From: Tribonema minus
Taxonomy: Eukaryota > Sar > Xanthophyceae > Tribonematales > Tribonemataceae
Direction: 5' to 3'
Length of the DNA stretch: 64,000 nucleotides
NCBI GenBank assembly: GCA_017506865.1
Contig: JAFCMP010000479.1
Location: forward strand, 372,001 to 436,000
Every line of letters begins with the position of its first letter. Within the stretch, counting starts at the first letter, position 1. The translations under genes were made by a program, and so were the position numbers. Of this stretch, positions 25,729-37,338 are shown in pieces. The notes below the pieces were generated by a model, which ran no database searches, was not told the origin of the DNA, and saw only the letters and a program-made list of their open reading frames with translations.

Positions 25729-26429
25729 CACAAGCAGAAATCGCGCACTTAATCTCAGAGGCTACTAAGTGGGCAACTTGAAGTGGAGGCCAGGGACACT
25801 GGCGTGCAAATTGGTTTTGTTTCATATGCAGCACTTGTCTTTTGCAGCAGCTTTTGAGAGCACAACTGCAATAAGCCTTAGGGTGTTGAACAAAGTTCAG
25901 AAGCAGTTAGGAAAATGAAGCGTGCTGCGACTTGAACAAAATACAGTTGACGTGATAGGTTTGAGCCAGACCCACTTGTGCGGTTCTGGTGAGTAAAGCC
26001 TCGCAGACCTGAAACCGTCACAGGGTCGACACTAGCAGATTCACAGCATTCCGGTCCATCCCGTGTTCTGTCACACTCTGGCAAGTGCATCCATTCTTGT
26101 GCAGTTCATTCCTGCATCTGTAGCCATTCTGGGCTACTGTGCCCTGGCACCAGAACAGACCCAAAGTACACACAGAACAGATACTCTGGAGGACCAGAGT
26201 CTCAGCACCATTGTCGGCAAGTCCTGGTGCTAATAAACAGCCTGGTGTCACTGGCCACTGCCAGAGTGTTATGGCAGTCATTGCTTCATGGTGATTGCAT
26301 TCCCGTGGCAGTCATTGCTTCATGATGAATGCTGTAGAGGGTTTGCAATGGCCGTGAACTGCTTAGCTGTGGCATTCACTGCAGTGCCATGGCAAGCAAA
26401 TCCGTTACACAGTATATCCTTATCTAGTA

Positions 26430-28167
26430 CTTCCTCCGTTCCATAAGTATTTTTCAGTCATTTCAAGCAGCCGCAACAACACACAAAACACAGAGACCAC
26501 CGTTATGTGCATAAACCACGTTCTATATTAAGTGTAGGGGTGTTATGTGTCAAAATCTCAGCGCGTAACTCCTCAAACTGCCTGCCAGCGACCAATTGCC
26601 TGCAGGCCAAAAAACCGCGCCGGTTCACCGGAACCCGCGCAACAGTTCACCAGCGCACTGCTTCTTGGACACCCCCGTATGTGGCAACTTGAAGTCGTTG
26701 TCACCCCTATGCTCAAGTATGCTGTTGCACACATTGAACTGCGCTTGCCACACCCTCTCTAGGGTATCTGGGTCATAATCCCAGTAACACAGCTCTACCG
26801 CGTCCAACAACTCACTGAGGCTCTCTGGGTCTGTGTCGTCAGCCAAATGGGCCAACGAGTTGAAAAAGCCTACGTCCAGCGTATTGAGGTCGGGGGACTG
26901 TGCTGGCTGCGTCACTACTTCGATGCTACGTCCAGGGAACTTGCGCGCCAGCATCTCAGGCCAGTACTCACCATTGCCCTTCCCCGTGTGTGGCGTAGCG
27001 CCATGCTGGTAGACTAGTGTGCGCCCCCCCTTACCAGCCCACAGCATGGCGTGTACAATGGCTGGCAGTATTCTCTCCTCCATCATCTCCCGATAATACT
27101 CCGCAGTGACTGATACATCCACCTCCATCATATCCACAGCTGCATGGTTCTTACTGTTGCGCTGCGCCTCCACTATCTTAGTGCAGGAGAAAATGCCTAC
27201 TTTGCCGTTGAAATCGCGAGCAGGGTTTGGCCTCGCCGTGAGTGCGATGAACATGGCCTTAGGGATGTGGGATTTGTGCTGCACCTTAGGGGGGTTAGGT
27301 AGCTCCTCTCCCGGCGCTACCAGCATATGACTGCCGTCCTTAAGCTTCACAAACCACTCTTCGTCACCATGGATAATGTCGAGATGGTCGACAAACAGCC
27401 GGTGGCGAGAGCTGAGAGTGGTCGGATCTATGCGGCTAAGCACAGAGGCCATGCGGTGCAGCTTGTGCTTCTTGCTGAGCAATGGTTTGATGTATCGAGC
27501 ATGCCTCTGCACCTGCTTTGCCTTGGCCCATCGGTATAAAGTCGTTGTAGGTATGCCTGCCGCTTTTCCCCATTTCCGATAGTGCCTCCTCTTGTGCACA
27601 GGCAGGCTGTCCAGCACACCCTGCCAAGCTCCTCCCTCGTCAAGGCCGGAGGGATGACCCTTTCTCTTGCCTCGTGACATGTCCACAGCGCCGCCACCGA
27701 GCAGCTGGCTGTTAAACTTGCGGAATGCTGCTGAAGCTGTTTGTGATGTGATCTGCCAGGCTCGGCAAAGCTGGGCCTTGGCGCCTGGCACAATGGCCCT
27801 ACCCCACTCGGCGACTAATGATATCCGCTCAGTGGTAGTCAATTCATTCCCTCTAGCACTGGCTGGCCGCCTCTCTGGCGTGATGGCGTACATGGCCAGG
27901 CTTTCTGTGTCTGCTCCTATATTTTCAAAATCTGAAAAACTTCAAATAGAGGTCATTGCCGCCAAATCGGGGACCCGGAACATGTTTCCTGGGGTTTAAC
28001 GGTCTGTAACGGTGCATGAATTTACTTGTTTCAACATTTGAGGGTATGTACGGGACGGCGACGGAGTCAGCTTTCAGTTGATCATGGTTTCACATTTTTA
28101 TCAGGTGATCTGCAACAGATAGCTTTGAGGTCACTTTTGGTGAAAAAAACTTGTGGAATGGAGGAAG
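26430..28167. mobile_element. Tc1/mariner-superfamily DNA transposon, 1738 bp
   Basis: The left end starts CTTCCTCCGTTCCATAAGTA. The right end, read inward on the other strand, starts CTTCCTCCATTCCACAAGTT. About 24 of the first 27 positions match. Both ends are flanked by TA (26428-26429 and 28168-28169), the target duplication of this superfamily. A single transposase ORF lies inside on the minus strand. The CTYCCTCCGTTCC-type terminus is also known from plant mariner-like elements. Confidence 0.9.
26625..27893 (-). CDS. Mariner-like transposase, intact ORF with altered second catalytic residue
   Basis: A 422-residue uninterrupted ORF sits between inverted repeats. The N-terminal third has helix-turn-helix-like segments (LTTTERISLVAEW; GIPTTTLYRWAKAKQ) that should bind the element ends. 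The DDE/D core shows the first Asp in IIHGDEEWF (residue 177) and the third motif AQSPDLNTLDVGFF (Asp 340), a form common in oomycete and diatom relatives. The second motif, normally QDxAxxH or QDGAxPH, reads YQHGATPH, so residue 297 is His in place of Asp. The codon is CAT, one base from GAT. Metal binding should therefore be lost, although the frame is open and ends are well kept. It may have died recently, or an error may affect this base. No intron is needed. Confidence 0.92.
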   Translation of the reverse strand: MYAITPERRPASARGNELTTTERISLVAEWGRAIVPGAKAQLCRAWQITSQTASAAFRKFNSQLLGGGAVDMSRGKRKGHPSGLDEGGAWQGVLDSLPVHKRRHYRKWGKAAGIPTTTLYRWAKAKQVQRHARYIKPLLSKKHKLHRMASVLSRIDPTTLSSRHRLFVDHLDIIHGDEEWFVKLKDGSHMLVAPGEELPNPPKVQHKSHIPKAMFIALTARPNPARDFNGKVGIFSCTKIVEAQRNSKNHAAVDMMEVDVSVTAEYYREMMEERILPAIVHAMLWAGKGGRTLVYQHGATPHTGKGNGEYWPEMLARKFPGRSIEVVTQPAQSPDLNTLDVGFFNSLAHLADDTDPESLSELLDAVELCYWDYDPDTLERVWQAQFNVCNSILEHRGDNDFKLPHTGVSKKQCAGELLRGFR

Positions 28168-29087
28168 TAGCATACTTGAAGCAAAAAAGTGGAGGTGATG
28201 GCCACTGCAGCCTCCATTGTCAAATCGTCTACTGAGTTGAGGATAACCATTGTCCTTCTTGCTCTTCTGTGTGTGACCAAACAAAATGTGGTGCGCTTCA
28301 ACTCTGAGAACGGCAAGCTTGTCAGTGAAAACTGAGCATATGCAAAGTATACTTATACCAAATGTGTTTTAAATGACCTACTAGTAGGCAGACCCGATCT
28401 GGCCGCTCAAGGGCAACATCAGCTTATGTTAAACATACTGTGCCAGTTGCAGTCTCCAGCGCTGGCATCTTTCACACCTAGGCGTTAATCCTCTCAAATG
28501 ACACCATCGTCAGGGTGACAAATCTTCAGCAAAGTGCGAGTACAATACGAAAACCTTAAGGTCCATGGTAATGGCTCTTGTTTACAGCCTGAGCATCCGC
28601 TGCATTCGTCACGGTCACCTGGGACACCCTTGTCCATCAAGTGCGCAGCTGCGTGGTACTTTGTTTTTTATTGCAAACGCGGGCTTGGCATCAGCCATCC
28701 TGACTCCTTCGCTCTGACACACGGAACTGTTTGGTGCGCACAACAGTTAAACTGTTACTGAGAGCATGCAACCTGCGCAGGCGTCAACTCGCTAGAAATG
28801 ACTAATTAGTACCGTCGGTTTAAGATTTGCTGATCGCGTGCAGAGCTGGCGACATCAGCGCACGGCAAATCCTGATTCTACCCCTTAGTATGATAATGAA
28901 AACTCTGACGCTAGGCGCAGTCCTGTCCTGACCCTGACCTGTGCTAGTAGTACTCCTAATCCTAACCCTAACTTCGACGACGCAGCGCGCGCATACACCA
29001 CCAGCCGAGATGAGCAAGGCAGGATGAGGGCTCGGGGTTGGCAACAGACAGCAGCGCTCCTCCAGATCCAGAACACATATGTCATGA
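28168..29087. other. Spacer between mariner element and 180-bp satellite
   Basis: No gene recognised. A weak telomere-like string (CCTAATCCTAACCCTAAC) lies near 28953-28971. Confidence 0.5.
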
Positions 29088-30715
29088 CAGCTTGCAGGGT
29101 TGAAGTGTTATGCCGCTCAAGCGCTCAGCTGAGCCAGTGGCACCTGACTTGAAGCTGCTGCGACGCCGCCAGCTGCCCTGCAAGTTACAGACACATGCAG
29201 GCTTCACAAGCTACCAGCTCATCGCCTGCACAAGCTGTGCGTTCACCATCGGGGACTGCCACTCATGACAAATGGAATAGACAAAGTGAAGTGCCAGGCA
29301 AGGCGGCACTCGACTGAGCCAGCGGCACCCGCCCTGATCTGCTGCAACGTCGCCAGCTGCCACTGGCACTCAAGTTACAAACACGTATTGGTTTCATACC
29401 TTGCTAGCTCATCGCTTGCGCAGGCTGCACATTCACCAGCGGCGACGGCCAATGATGAAAGTTCGTGAGTTGAAGTGGTGCGTCAGACAAGCGCCTGAAC
29501 CAGCCTGTGGCACCCGGACCGAGCGGCCGCGCGGCCGCTAGTTGCTGCACATGTCACAAACGCACAAAGGTTTTCAAAGCTACCCACTCGTTGCTTGCAA
29601 CAAGCTGCGCTACCACCACTGGCATCCGCCAGTCATGACAGCTCGCGGGATCGAGTGTCTGGCAAGATGAGTCTTCGGCTGAGCCAGTGGCACCTGGCAC
29701 TGAGCTGTTGCAACTCCGCCAGCTGCCACGCAAGTTACAACGCATATAGGCTTCAAATTACCGGCTCCTCGCTTGCACAAGCTGCGCGTTCACCATCTGC
29801 CCCCACCAATCATGACAGCCCGTGAGATTGAATGGCTATGCCAAACAGGCAGCCAGCTGGGCCAATTGCGTCCGCCCCACGCTGCTGCAACATCGCCAGC
29901 TGCCGCGCAGATTGCAGACACATGTAGGCCCCATGAATGACCAGCTCAGTGCTTGCGCAGGCTGCACGGTCATCAGCGGCATCTGCCGGTCATGACAGCT
30001 TGCGGGGTTGAAGTGGTAAAATAGTTCCAGACTCTGTTGGACAAGCTCTCAGCTGAGCCAATGGCACCCGCCCGACTGTCCGACTGTGCCGCCGCCATTT
30101 GCTGCACAAGTTACAGCTACATGTACATGAAAGACCTGTTCATTGGTTGCTTAGGCGGCGTGTTCACCAGTGGCATCTGCCGATCACAACAGCTTGCGAG
30201 GTTGAAGTGGTATGGCGACAAGCGCTCAGCTGAGCCAATTGCACCTGGCGCCGGAGCCTCTGCGTTGCCGGAAATTGCCGCAAATGTTACAGGGACAAGC
30301 ATGTCCCATGAATGACCATCTCGTCGCTTGCACAAACTGCGCGTTCACTTCCGGTTACCGCTGGTCATGACAGCTCAAGTGTTGAAGTGCTACTCCAGCG
30401 TGAGACAAGCGCTCAGCGGAGCCAGTGGCGTTCGAGCAGGAGCTGCTGCGATGTCGCTGGTCGCCACTCAAGTTACAGACACATGCAGGTTTCATACACA
30501 TCATCGCTTGCACAAGCTGCGCAAATCACAGTCGGCGGCCACCAGTCATCACAGCTCCCTGATTTGGATTGCTATGCCATGGCAGGGGCGCGTTAGCTGA
30601 GCCAATGACACCCGACCCGAGCGTCCGCGACGCCGCCAGTTGCGGCACAAGGTACAGGTACATGGAGGCTTCTCAAACTACCGATTTGTCGCTTGCACAA
30701 GCTGAGCTTTCACTT
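29088..30715. repeat. ~180-bp satellite array, about nine units
   Basis: The signature CGCTTGCACAAGCTGCGCG, followed by TTCACC and later TCATGACAGCT, recurs at about 29222, 29411, 29591, 29767, 29948, 30146, 30323, 30504 and 30690. Spacing is 176-198 bp. Other shared blocks are GCTCAGCTGAGCCA with GGCACC and CAAGTTACAGACACATG. Units have diverged through many substitutions, so the array is old. The frames opened across it are by-products of the repeat. Confidence 0.9.
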
Positions 30716-31949
30716 AGTCGAATGGCGGTTTTTGCTAGCGATGTCTGGTACTACGGAAGGGTGGCTCCCCAGTTCATCAGGCCCACACATCCCCATAGGG
30801 TTTAAGTTTATGCACCTGATCCATTCTCTCGATACTGTAAAGTGACCAGTCATGCCCCTGCACCTGCTTCATAAACCTTCATGTGCCTAATACCTGGCTC
30901 TCACGGCGGAATCTGCCAGGGCCATTACTGGCATGGAGCGACTGAAGAGTGCGACACACGCAAAGCAAGCAATTGCAGAAGGAGATCTGAAAGTACATCT
31001 CTCACCATTCACTGTGTATAGTCAGCATCCACGAACGACGGCAATAGTAGTTCAGGCGTGCATGTCAGTGTACCAGTAACAAGCACCTGAACGACGGCGC
31101 CAAAAAATCGGGCAAGTAACAGCAACCAAAGCACATGTGCGAAGGTGCCAGCGTGAACAGTGACGACAACTCAAATAGACTAAGTGTACAACTGTTACAG
31201 TGTGAGCAACAGGATCAGCAGCCACAAACGCACGGAATGACGCAGCGCAAGACCACCAAGATGCAGCTGATAAAATTTGATAACAATCAGTGGCACGTCA
31301 ATGGACGTAGAGCTCGATTCCGTGGACTCAGAGCCTGCACGTAATAACCTGCATAAATACAATTGCTCCATCGCTGCAACCACTGAAGAAGTATGTGCTC
31401 TAATCCTGAGCTTTGTTTACCTGCGTTTCACAGAACAATTTTGCCCACGCCCTGCACAGCGAACGGGTGCCGAAATGACTGTGTCACATCAAGTGCGAGG
31501 TAGTTGCCGATATGTAGCACATGCTCAGCATCTGTCCCATCACTGTACACTCTCTAGTGCCTCCAGGCAGATCCGCTCCATATGCATCTCACCAACACCG
31601 ACACAACCGCCAGCATCTGCGAGTGCCGCTGCTTGTCGCGCTTGTGGATGACAAACCAAAACCTGGATCGTGATGGTGAGGTTTGTGAAACTAGGTACAG
31701 ACACCAAAACACCCTGTCTGTGTACGGAACAGAACAACTTGTAGCTGCCTTTGCCGTTTGCACCAACTCATCACTCCACAACAGTTACTCTGAATCAAGG
31801 CGAAACGTACACTTCGGCATAGCGCCGCTAGTGTTACACTTGCGGATGACATGAAGACATGAATGAGGTGGAGATCATAGCACATACTGTGCTGCTTGCG
31901 CTTCAAGACTGTTGCAACGTAGCTCACGTTCCTCCTGCTCGATCATTGC
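30716..31949. other. Spacer after satellite, no gene recognised
   Basis: Only short unmatched open frames on both strands. No structure beyond ordinary sequence was seen. Confidence 0.4.
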
Positions 31950-32710
31950 TTACGCCTCTGGCCAGTCGGCGAACATCGCCACGGTGAGTGCGAGACTGCG
32001 CATCGCTGCGATTATTTCAGCAGCACGAGGGTCACACCCGGCGGTGATGTCATTGATCACCCGCTTAAGAACGACCTTGAGTTCGTGCACTTGTGCGTTC
32101 TCATCTCCAAGGTAGCAGGTGGTGGGCAGTGTGAGCTCACACAACTTATTGACGTCCTTCACAACTGGGTCGTACTGCCACAGAAAGTGGTAATTCCGTT
32201 GCATGTACTCCATTTGGCAGCCCAGCATGTACGCACCTGCGCCTCCGCGTACATGGCTTTGTGAATGCGACTGAGCGTGATCGCCAGGATCCCAATGTTG
32301 TCTTTATTCCTTTGCACGACCTTACACAGGCGCAGCATGATGGTGTTGAGCTGTGCCTTGTCGTCTCCTTCCCACTCGTCAAACGCTGTATGTTTGTTCA
32401 ATACCAGTGGACGGAGCAGTTCCTCCGGGGAAGGGTGCGTGGGTTGTACGCACTCGTACGCATCTGACAAGACGCCGCCACTTACCTCGAAGTCGTTAAA
32501 TCCGTGCACGTTCACGTCGATGAGTCTGTCGGACGGGGCGGGTGGTGGTGGTGGTGGTGGTGGTGTGTCCACGGTCTGGCCCCTCTCCTTCCTGCAAGGC
32601 GTGCAGCCTGGGTCGCTTGCTGTAGCGAGCGGCTTGTGGACACGCAGGAAGCGGCAATTGACCAGAAAAAGGTGTCCGCTGCAACCAACACTTTGATGAC
32701 CGTGCGCCAC
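31950..32710 (-). pseudogene. Unknown protein ORF pair, probably one frameshifted coding region
   Basis: Minus-strand frames 32710-32159 and 32228-31950 read as one protein if the frame changes near 32235. The first has a poly-Pro run (from a GGT microsatellite at 32540-32568) and a helical part with NTIMLRLCKVVQRNKDNIG. The second continues with MLGCQMEYMQRNYHFLW and ends TVAMFADWPEA. A GTGCGT donor-like site lies at the junction, so a very short intron is an alternative to a frameshift. The family is not recognised. A helical gag-like or structural protein of a mobile element would fit its position between two satellites, but that is a guess. Confidence 0.3.
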
Positions 32711-32719
32711 ATGGCACCT

Positions 32720-32932
32720 CTATCCTCTGATGCACCACGCACCACGCACCTGCACTGTACTGAAGCGATCGCAGGGCCTGGTGAAGCTGAGCTGAGCTGC
32801 ACCTCTCTCGATCAGCTGAGACCAGACACTCGCTGATGAGAATGTGGCGATACCGTGGTCATCTTGATGCTGCTGCAGAGCGCACATAATCATCTCGGCG
32901 CTGCCGTTAAAGCTGTCTCCATCCAGCCACAC
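32720..32932 (-). pseudogene. Possible Ulp1/adenain-like (C48) cysteine protease fragment
   Basis: The frame begins just after a stop with VWLDGDSFNGSAEMIMCALQ and continues with TFSSASVWSQLI. This resembles the WLxDxxI-type entry helix and the following strand of Ulp1-fold peptidases. The catalytic His, Asp and Cys are not visible, so it is at best an N-terminal fragment. Such proteases occur in Polinton-type elements, some DNA transposons and viruses. It lies directly upstream, on the same strand, of the unknown ORF pair at 32710-31950. Confidence 0.25.
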
Positions 32933-33084
32933 ATTTTATGCACAGGTCAGGGCGCCCTTGTTGAACTGAGTACCGCTGTTCCCGGCCGCTGTTTGTTTGC
33001 CGCTGATTAAGCCTGCACCGTGAAGCGATGTTACCGCCGCAGCGTACCGTTGCTGTCAGCAAGGCGATTACACCTGAGTCCTGA

Positions 33085-35280
33085 TCATCTGCGGCAGGAC
33101 AGCATGGCGCTATACATCGTTTGCGGTTTGCGATTAGACCTGAGTTCTGCAACCTGCGGAGACAGCAAAGCGCTATCCGTCGTTTGCGGTTTGCGATTTG
33201 CGATTAGACCTGAGTCCTTCCACCTGCGGAGACAGCAAAGCGTTGTACGTCGTTTGCGGTTTGCGATTTGCGATTAGACCTGAGTCCTGAACACCTGCGG
33301 AGACAGCAAAGCGTTATACGTCGTTTGCGGTTTGCGATTTGCGATTAGACCTGAGTCCTGAACATCTGCAGCACGACAGCAAAGCTCTATAGTATTACGT
33401 CGATTGCGGTTTGCGATTTGCGATTAGACCTGAGTCCTTCAACATGCGGAGACAGCAAGCGTTATAACGTCGTCTGCGGTTTGCGATTTGCGATTAGACC
33501 TGAGTCCTGAACATCTGCAGCAGGACAGCAAAGCGCTATAGTATTAAGTCGTTTGCGGTTTGCGATTTGCGATTAGACCTGCGTCCGTCCACCTGCGGAG
33601 ACAGCAAAGCGTTATACGTCGTTTGCGGTTTGCGATTTGCGATTAGACCTGAGTCCTGAACATCTGCAGCAGGACAGCAAGTGCTATAGTATTGCGTCGT
33701 TTGCGCTGTACGATTTGCGATTAGACCTGTGTTCTGCAACCTGCGGAGAGAGCAAAGCGCTATACGTCGTTTGCGGTTTGCAACTTGCGATTAGACCTGA
33801 GTCCTTCAACCTGCGGAGACAGCAAAGCGTTATACGTCGTTTGCGGTTTACGATTTGGGATTAGACCTGAGTCCTGAACATCTGCGGAGACAGCAAAGCG
33901 TTATACGTCGTTTGCGGTTTGCGATTTGCGATTAGACCTGAGTCCTGAACATCTGCAGCAGGACAGCAAAGCGCTACAGTATTACGTCGTTTGCGGTTTG
34001 CGATTTGCGATTAGACCTGAGTTCTGCAACCTGCGGAGACAGCACAGCGCTAAACGTCGTTTGCGGTTTGCGATTTGCGATTAGACTTGAGTCCTGAACA
34101 GCTGCTGCATGATCAGGACAGCAAAGCGCTATAAGGAGAGAATTATTTGGGGCAATCCCCCAATACTAAAAGGCACCACAGGACATTTATTCAATGATCG
34201 AGTTGAAGATTGCACAACCATTTGACCGAACATTAACAGTTCGCTTCAGCTCGCTCTGCGGACGATAGTGCAACTTTCAAACTTCAAATTGGACAAAGTT
34301 GACTCGAGGCGCTACTGTAATTGAAGTATAACTTCAAATTGTAGTTTAACATCAACTGTCCCGCTCAATATCGACCATCATCTTCAATTTGAAGTTTGAA
34401 GTATGCATTATCATCCGCAGAGCGAGCTGAAGCAAACTGTTGATGTTCGGTCAAATGGTTGTGCAATCTTCAACTCGATAATTGCATTAATGTCCTGTGG
34501 CGCCTTTTAGTATTGGGGGATTGCCCCAAATAAATTCTCTCCTATACGTCGTTTGCGGTTTGCGATTTGCGATTAGACCTGAGTCCTGAACATCTGCGGC
34601 AGGACAGCATAGCGCTTAAGGTCGTTTGCGGTTTGCGATTTGCGGTTAAACCTGAGTCCTGAACATGGACAGCATGGACAGCATAGACAGCATAGCGCTT
34701 AACGTCGTTTGCGGTTTGCGATTTGCGATTACACCTGAGTCCTGAACATCTACGGCAGGACAGCATAGCGCTATACATCGTTTTGCGGTTTGACATCTGC
34801 GGCAGGACAGCATAGCGCTATACATCGTTTTGCGGTTTGCGATTTGCGATTACACCTGAGTCCTGCAACCTGCGGAGACAGCAGAGCCCTATACGTCGTT
34901 TGCGGTTTGCGATTTGCGATTAGACCTGAGTCCTGAACATCTGCGGCATGACAGCAAAGCACAACACATCGTTTGCGGTTTGCGATTTGCGATTAGGCCT
35001 GAGTGCTGAACATCTGCTGCAGGACAGCAAAGCACTATACGTCGTTTGCGATTTGCGATTTGCGATTAGACTTCCGTACTGCAATCTGTACTTAGACTGC
35101 ACGTCGTTTGCGGGTTGCGATTTGCAATCAGACCCGTTTTGCAAAACTGTGTGTGGAACAAAGCACTACACGTCGTTTGCGGTTTGCGATTTGCTGTTAG
35201 ACCTCCGTACTGCAATGTGTATTTCAATGGTAGCACTGCAGTCGTTGGCGATTTGCGATTTGCGATTAGGCAGTTCAACT
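33085..35280. repeat. ~70-75-bp satellite array, about 25 units
   Basis: Each unit contains CGTCGTTTGCGGTTTGCGAT then TTGCGATTAGACCTGAGTCC, a variable CTGAACATCTGCGG segment and a GACAGCAAAGCGYTATA end. The core itself is built of a 7-bp motif, RTTTGCG, repeated three times. Units at the right end (35040-35280) are more divergent. Two sub-forms alternate, one with GGAGACAGC and one with GCAGGACAGC. Open frames across it are repeat by-products. A 410-bp foldback element interrupts one unit. Confidence 0.93.
34134..34543. mobile_element. 410-bp foldback MITE with long inverted repeats
   Basis: The ends AGGAGAGAATTATTTGGGGC and its near-complement are the start of inverted arms of about 150 bp that match at well over 90 per cent. 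The remaining centre is AT-rich with AACTTCAAATTG-like strings. A 3-bp ATA flanks both sides (34131-34133, 34544-34546), consistent with a target duplication as made by PIF/Harbinger-type transposases. There is no coding capacity, so it must be mobilised in trans. Confidence 0.9.
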
Positions 35281-36858
35281 ACGGCGAAGGTGCGAACTTC
35301 AACATGACATCGTGCTGCTGTTCCCTCCCTGCAGGTGGACGGTGACAGCCGCTGGGTGGCGGGGACCTAGACAGGATCGGGACGCCTGGAACACGGTTAG
35401 GCCAAGCGTGCACCGGCCCTAAACAACCGGTATTACCAACTGGCCCTTGTCTTGCTGAGATCAGAGGTGCAAATTTCACATTTTGATACAGTGAGACAGC
35501 CCTGTTGTCTTTCTTTGTGAGACAGTTGGTGTTTTACGTAGGTTTCTGTAATCAGGTAAAATCTGTTGTCCCCTTGTCCCAGAATGTCTGTTGGAGTACT
35601 TGGAGATTAATCGACGAGGTTGAGTGAATTTTTGATGACACCAACTACTGGGACTACTACTAGCCTGTCCCAATCCTGCCCCACATGCCCTGCCCCATGC
35701 AACCCCAAAGCGTCTCATGGACCAATGCGCATACATGTGAAGAGTACCTTGATTCTGAAAGTGGAAGTCGGCTTTTGGCAGAGAGAAGTCAGCGTTCATT
35801 CCTCAAGAAAGTCTACATGTTCGGAGTCCTGCATGGCAGGCATTGCGGTCAGCTGCTTTCGTTTGAACGACTCCAGTCTGGCTGGCTCTTCAGCGTTTAA
35901 ATTGTACGACTGTTTGCATCCGACTGCTTGTTGTCAAATGCAAACTCTCTGGCCACGCGCTTGCGCATATTGGCGTCCGACCTTTGCGCATCTCGCGGCC
36001 TCGTCATGGCAGCTTCGGCCTTTCGCTGTACATTGCCCTGAGTGTCTTTGACCTCTTTACACCCCACATGTATTTCCACATATTCTTCGACGGCGTCTGC
36101 GCGACGACTAAGCGCTGCACCGGCACTTCGTCAGGCACTCCGTGTTGCGCGCGTTGGGTTGGATCGCAGGCTGAGCATCATCGCCTGTGCCAGGCACTGT
36201 TCACGCCGTGCACGCTGTGCAATCGCGGCCTGATCACTGACGACTTCTACTGCCATGTGATCACGGTCAAAGCGTCAGGCACTAGCGTGCCTACTGCAGT
36301 TGGCAGTTTCTGTTGCTGCTGCGCGTCAAGCGCGAGCTGAGGCGGGTTATCTCACGGCGCGTATCGCCGAGCCGCTGCAGCTTGCCGCTCTGTAACTGCT
36401 TATGTGTCCCTGCATACCCTGATGCTACGCAAGGCTCATCACGCCTGTCGCTTGCTGCAGGTTGCTGGTGGGCCAGGCCTTCGAGTTGCACTTTGAATGA
36501 GACCGGGTTGCTCGCGCAGTGCACCTTGTCACCCATGTTCGCAGCAGCGGCAGCGGCGCACAGCGCGCGCTTGCTGGGATATCTGCACCTTCAGCATGTC
36601 CAGCCTGCGCTTCCACCGTGACAGCTTCCACCTGAGCGTTGCCCGCCTCATGGAGCGTGCGCTGCTCTGCTAACTCGCGGCGCAGCTGGAGTTCATGCAG
36701 CGGCCCCACAGTCTGCTGGATCTCGTCCATTAATATATATATTTTGGGCGGCCCCATGTGGCTTGTGTGCAAATGCATACAACGACTCCATCCACCATGC
36801 AAATGCTACAATCACTCAGCGCGCCGCTGCCAGCAGTGACGACACCGGGCGCACCGCC
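35281..36858. other. Region with possible decayed element sequence
   Basis: Minus-strand frames at 36802-36425, 36536-36291 and 36079-35897 read as Arg/Gln/Glu-rich helical peptides (LQLRRELAEQRTLHEAG; LGDTRREITRLSSRLTR; ANMRKRVAREFAFDNKQ). They could be broken pieces of one coiled-coil ORF downstream of the retroelement fragment at 37340-36859. No family was recognised and no gene is claimed. Confidence 0.3.
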
Positions 36859-37338
36859 CTACCGCCCATCTGCGCGCAGCGCACGTACGCCAAAATACGC
36901 TCCGCCAGCTCGCGCGAGGGCGGCAGACAGGGTGACAACAATGTGCCGGCGCACCACACTTCGCCGCCGAAGCACCACCCGCTCGCTGCCGCCCACACGT
37001 GCAGCGGCATGCGTCGCCAAACGCGCGATGAACGCGCGTGCGGCGCCACCCAAGCGCCCGAAGGTCTCTTGAACGAAGGGCACCACCACCCACCGCTCGG
37101 CGTTGAAGTGCCCCACGTACCGCGCGCGCTTGTACGCCTCCGCCGAACGCGCCGCAAAGCCATTGACCGTCGCGGCCGCCCCACGCTCGCAGTACTTGGC
37201 GGCAGCAGGTGCACACACGCAGTTGTCGAGCGCCACGCCCTTGCGTTCGAAGTCGGGGTCGCCACACATGTGTAGGACGCCAGGAAGGATTACCGTATCG
37301 ATGCGGTCGCCTTCGTGATCAGAGGACGTGATGGGTTC
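36859..37338 (-). pseudogene. Retrotransposon ORF, C-terminal domain fragment
   Basis: The open frame runs from after a stop at about 37341 to the stop at 36859. It reads ILPGVLHMCGDPDFERKGVA then LDNCVCAP, an Ala/Arg/Lys-rich linker with EAYKRARY, and VVVPFVQETFGRLGGAARAF. This order (Cys-containing loop, vDxxV strand, K-rich helix, PF-x-ET-G helix) matches the domain behind the reverse transcriptase in many algal and oomycete non-LTR elements. The palm domain is not present upstream within this window, so it is a truncated copy, as 5'-truncated insertions usually are. Assignment is from pattern memory only. Confidence 0.5.

Larger units (their letters stand above)
23881..26427. other. Gene-poor region with small repeats
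   Basis: No convincing gene was found downstream of FMO up to the mariner element. Open frames of 60-215 codons occur on both strands, but none shows a family motif or a plausible exon chain. The stretch holds a 30-bp palindrome, a T/G-rich short tandem array and a 47-bp duplication, listed separately. Confidence 0.5.

Noticed and set aside
33085..35280. Regular direct repeats resembling a CRISPR array
   Set aside because: The whole unit is conserved, not alternating repeat and unique spacer; the context is eukaryotic and no cas genes are present. It is a satellite.
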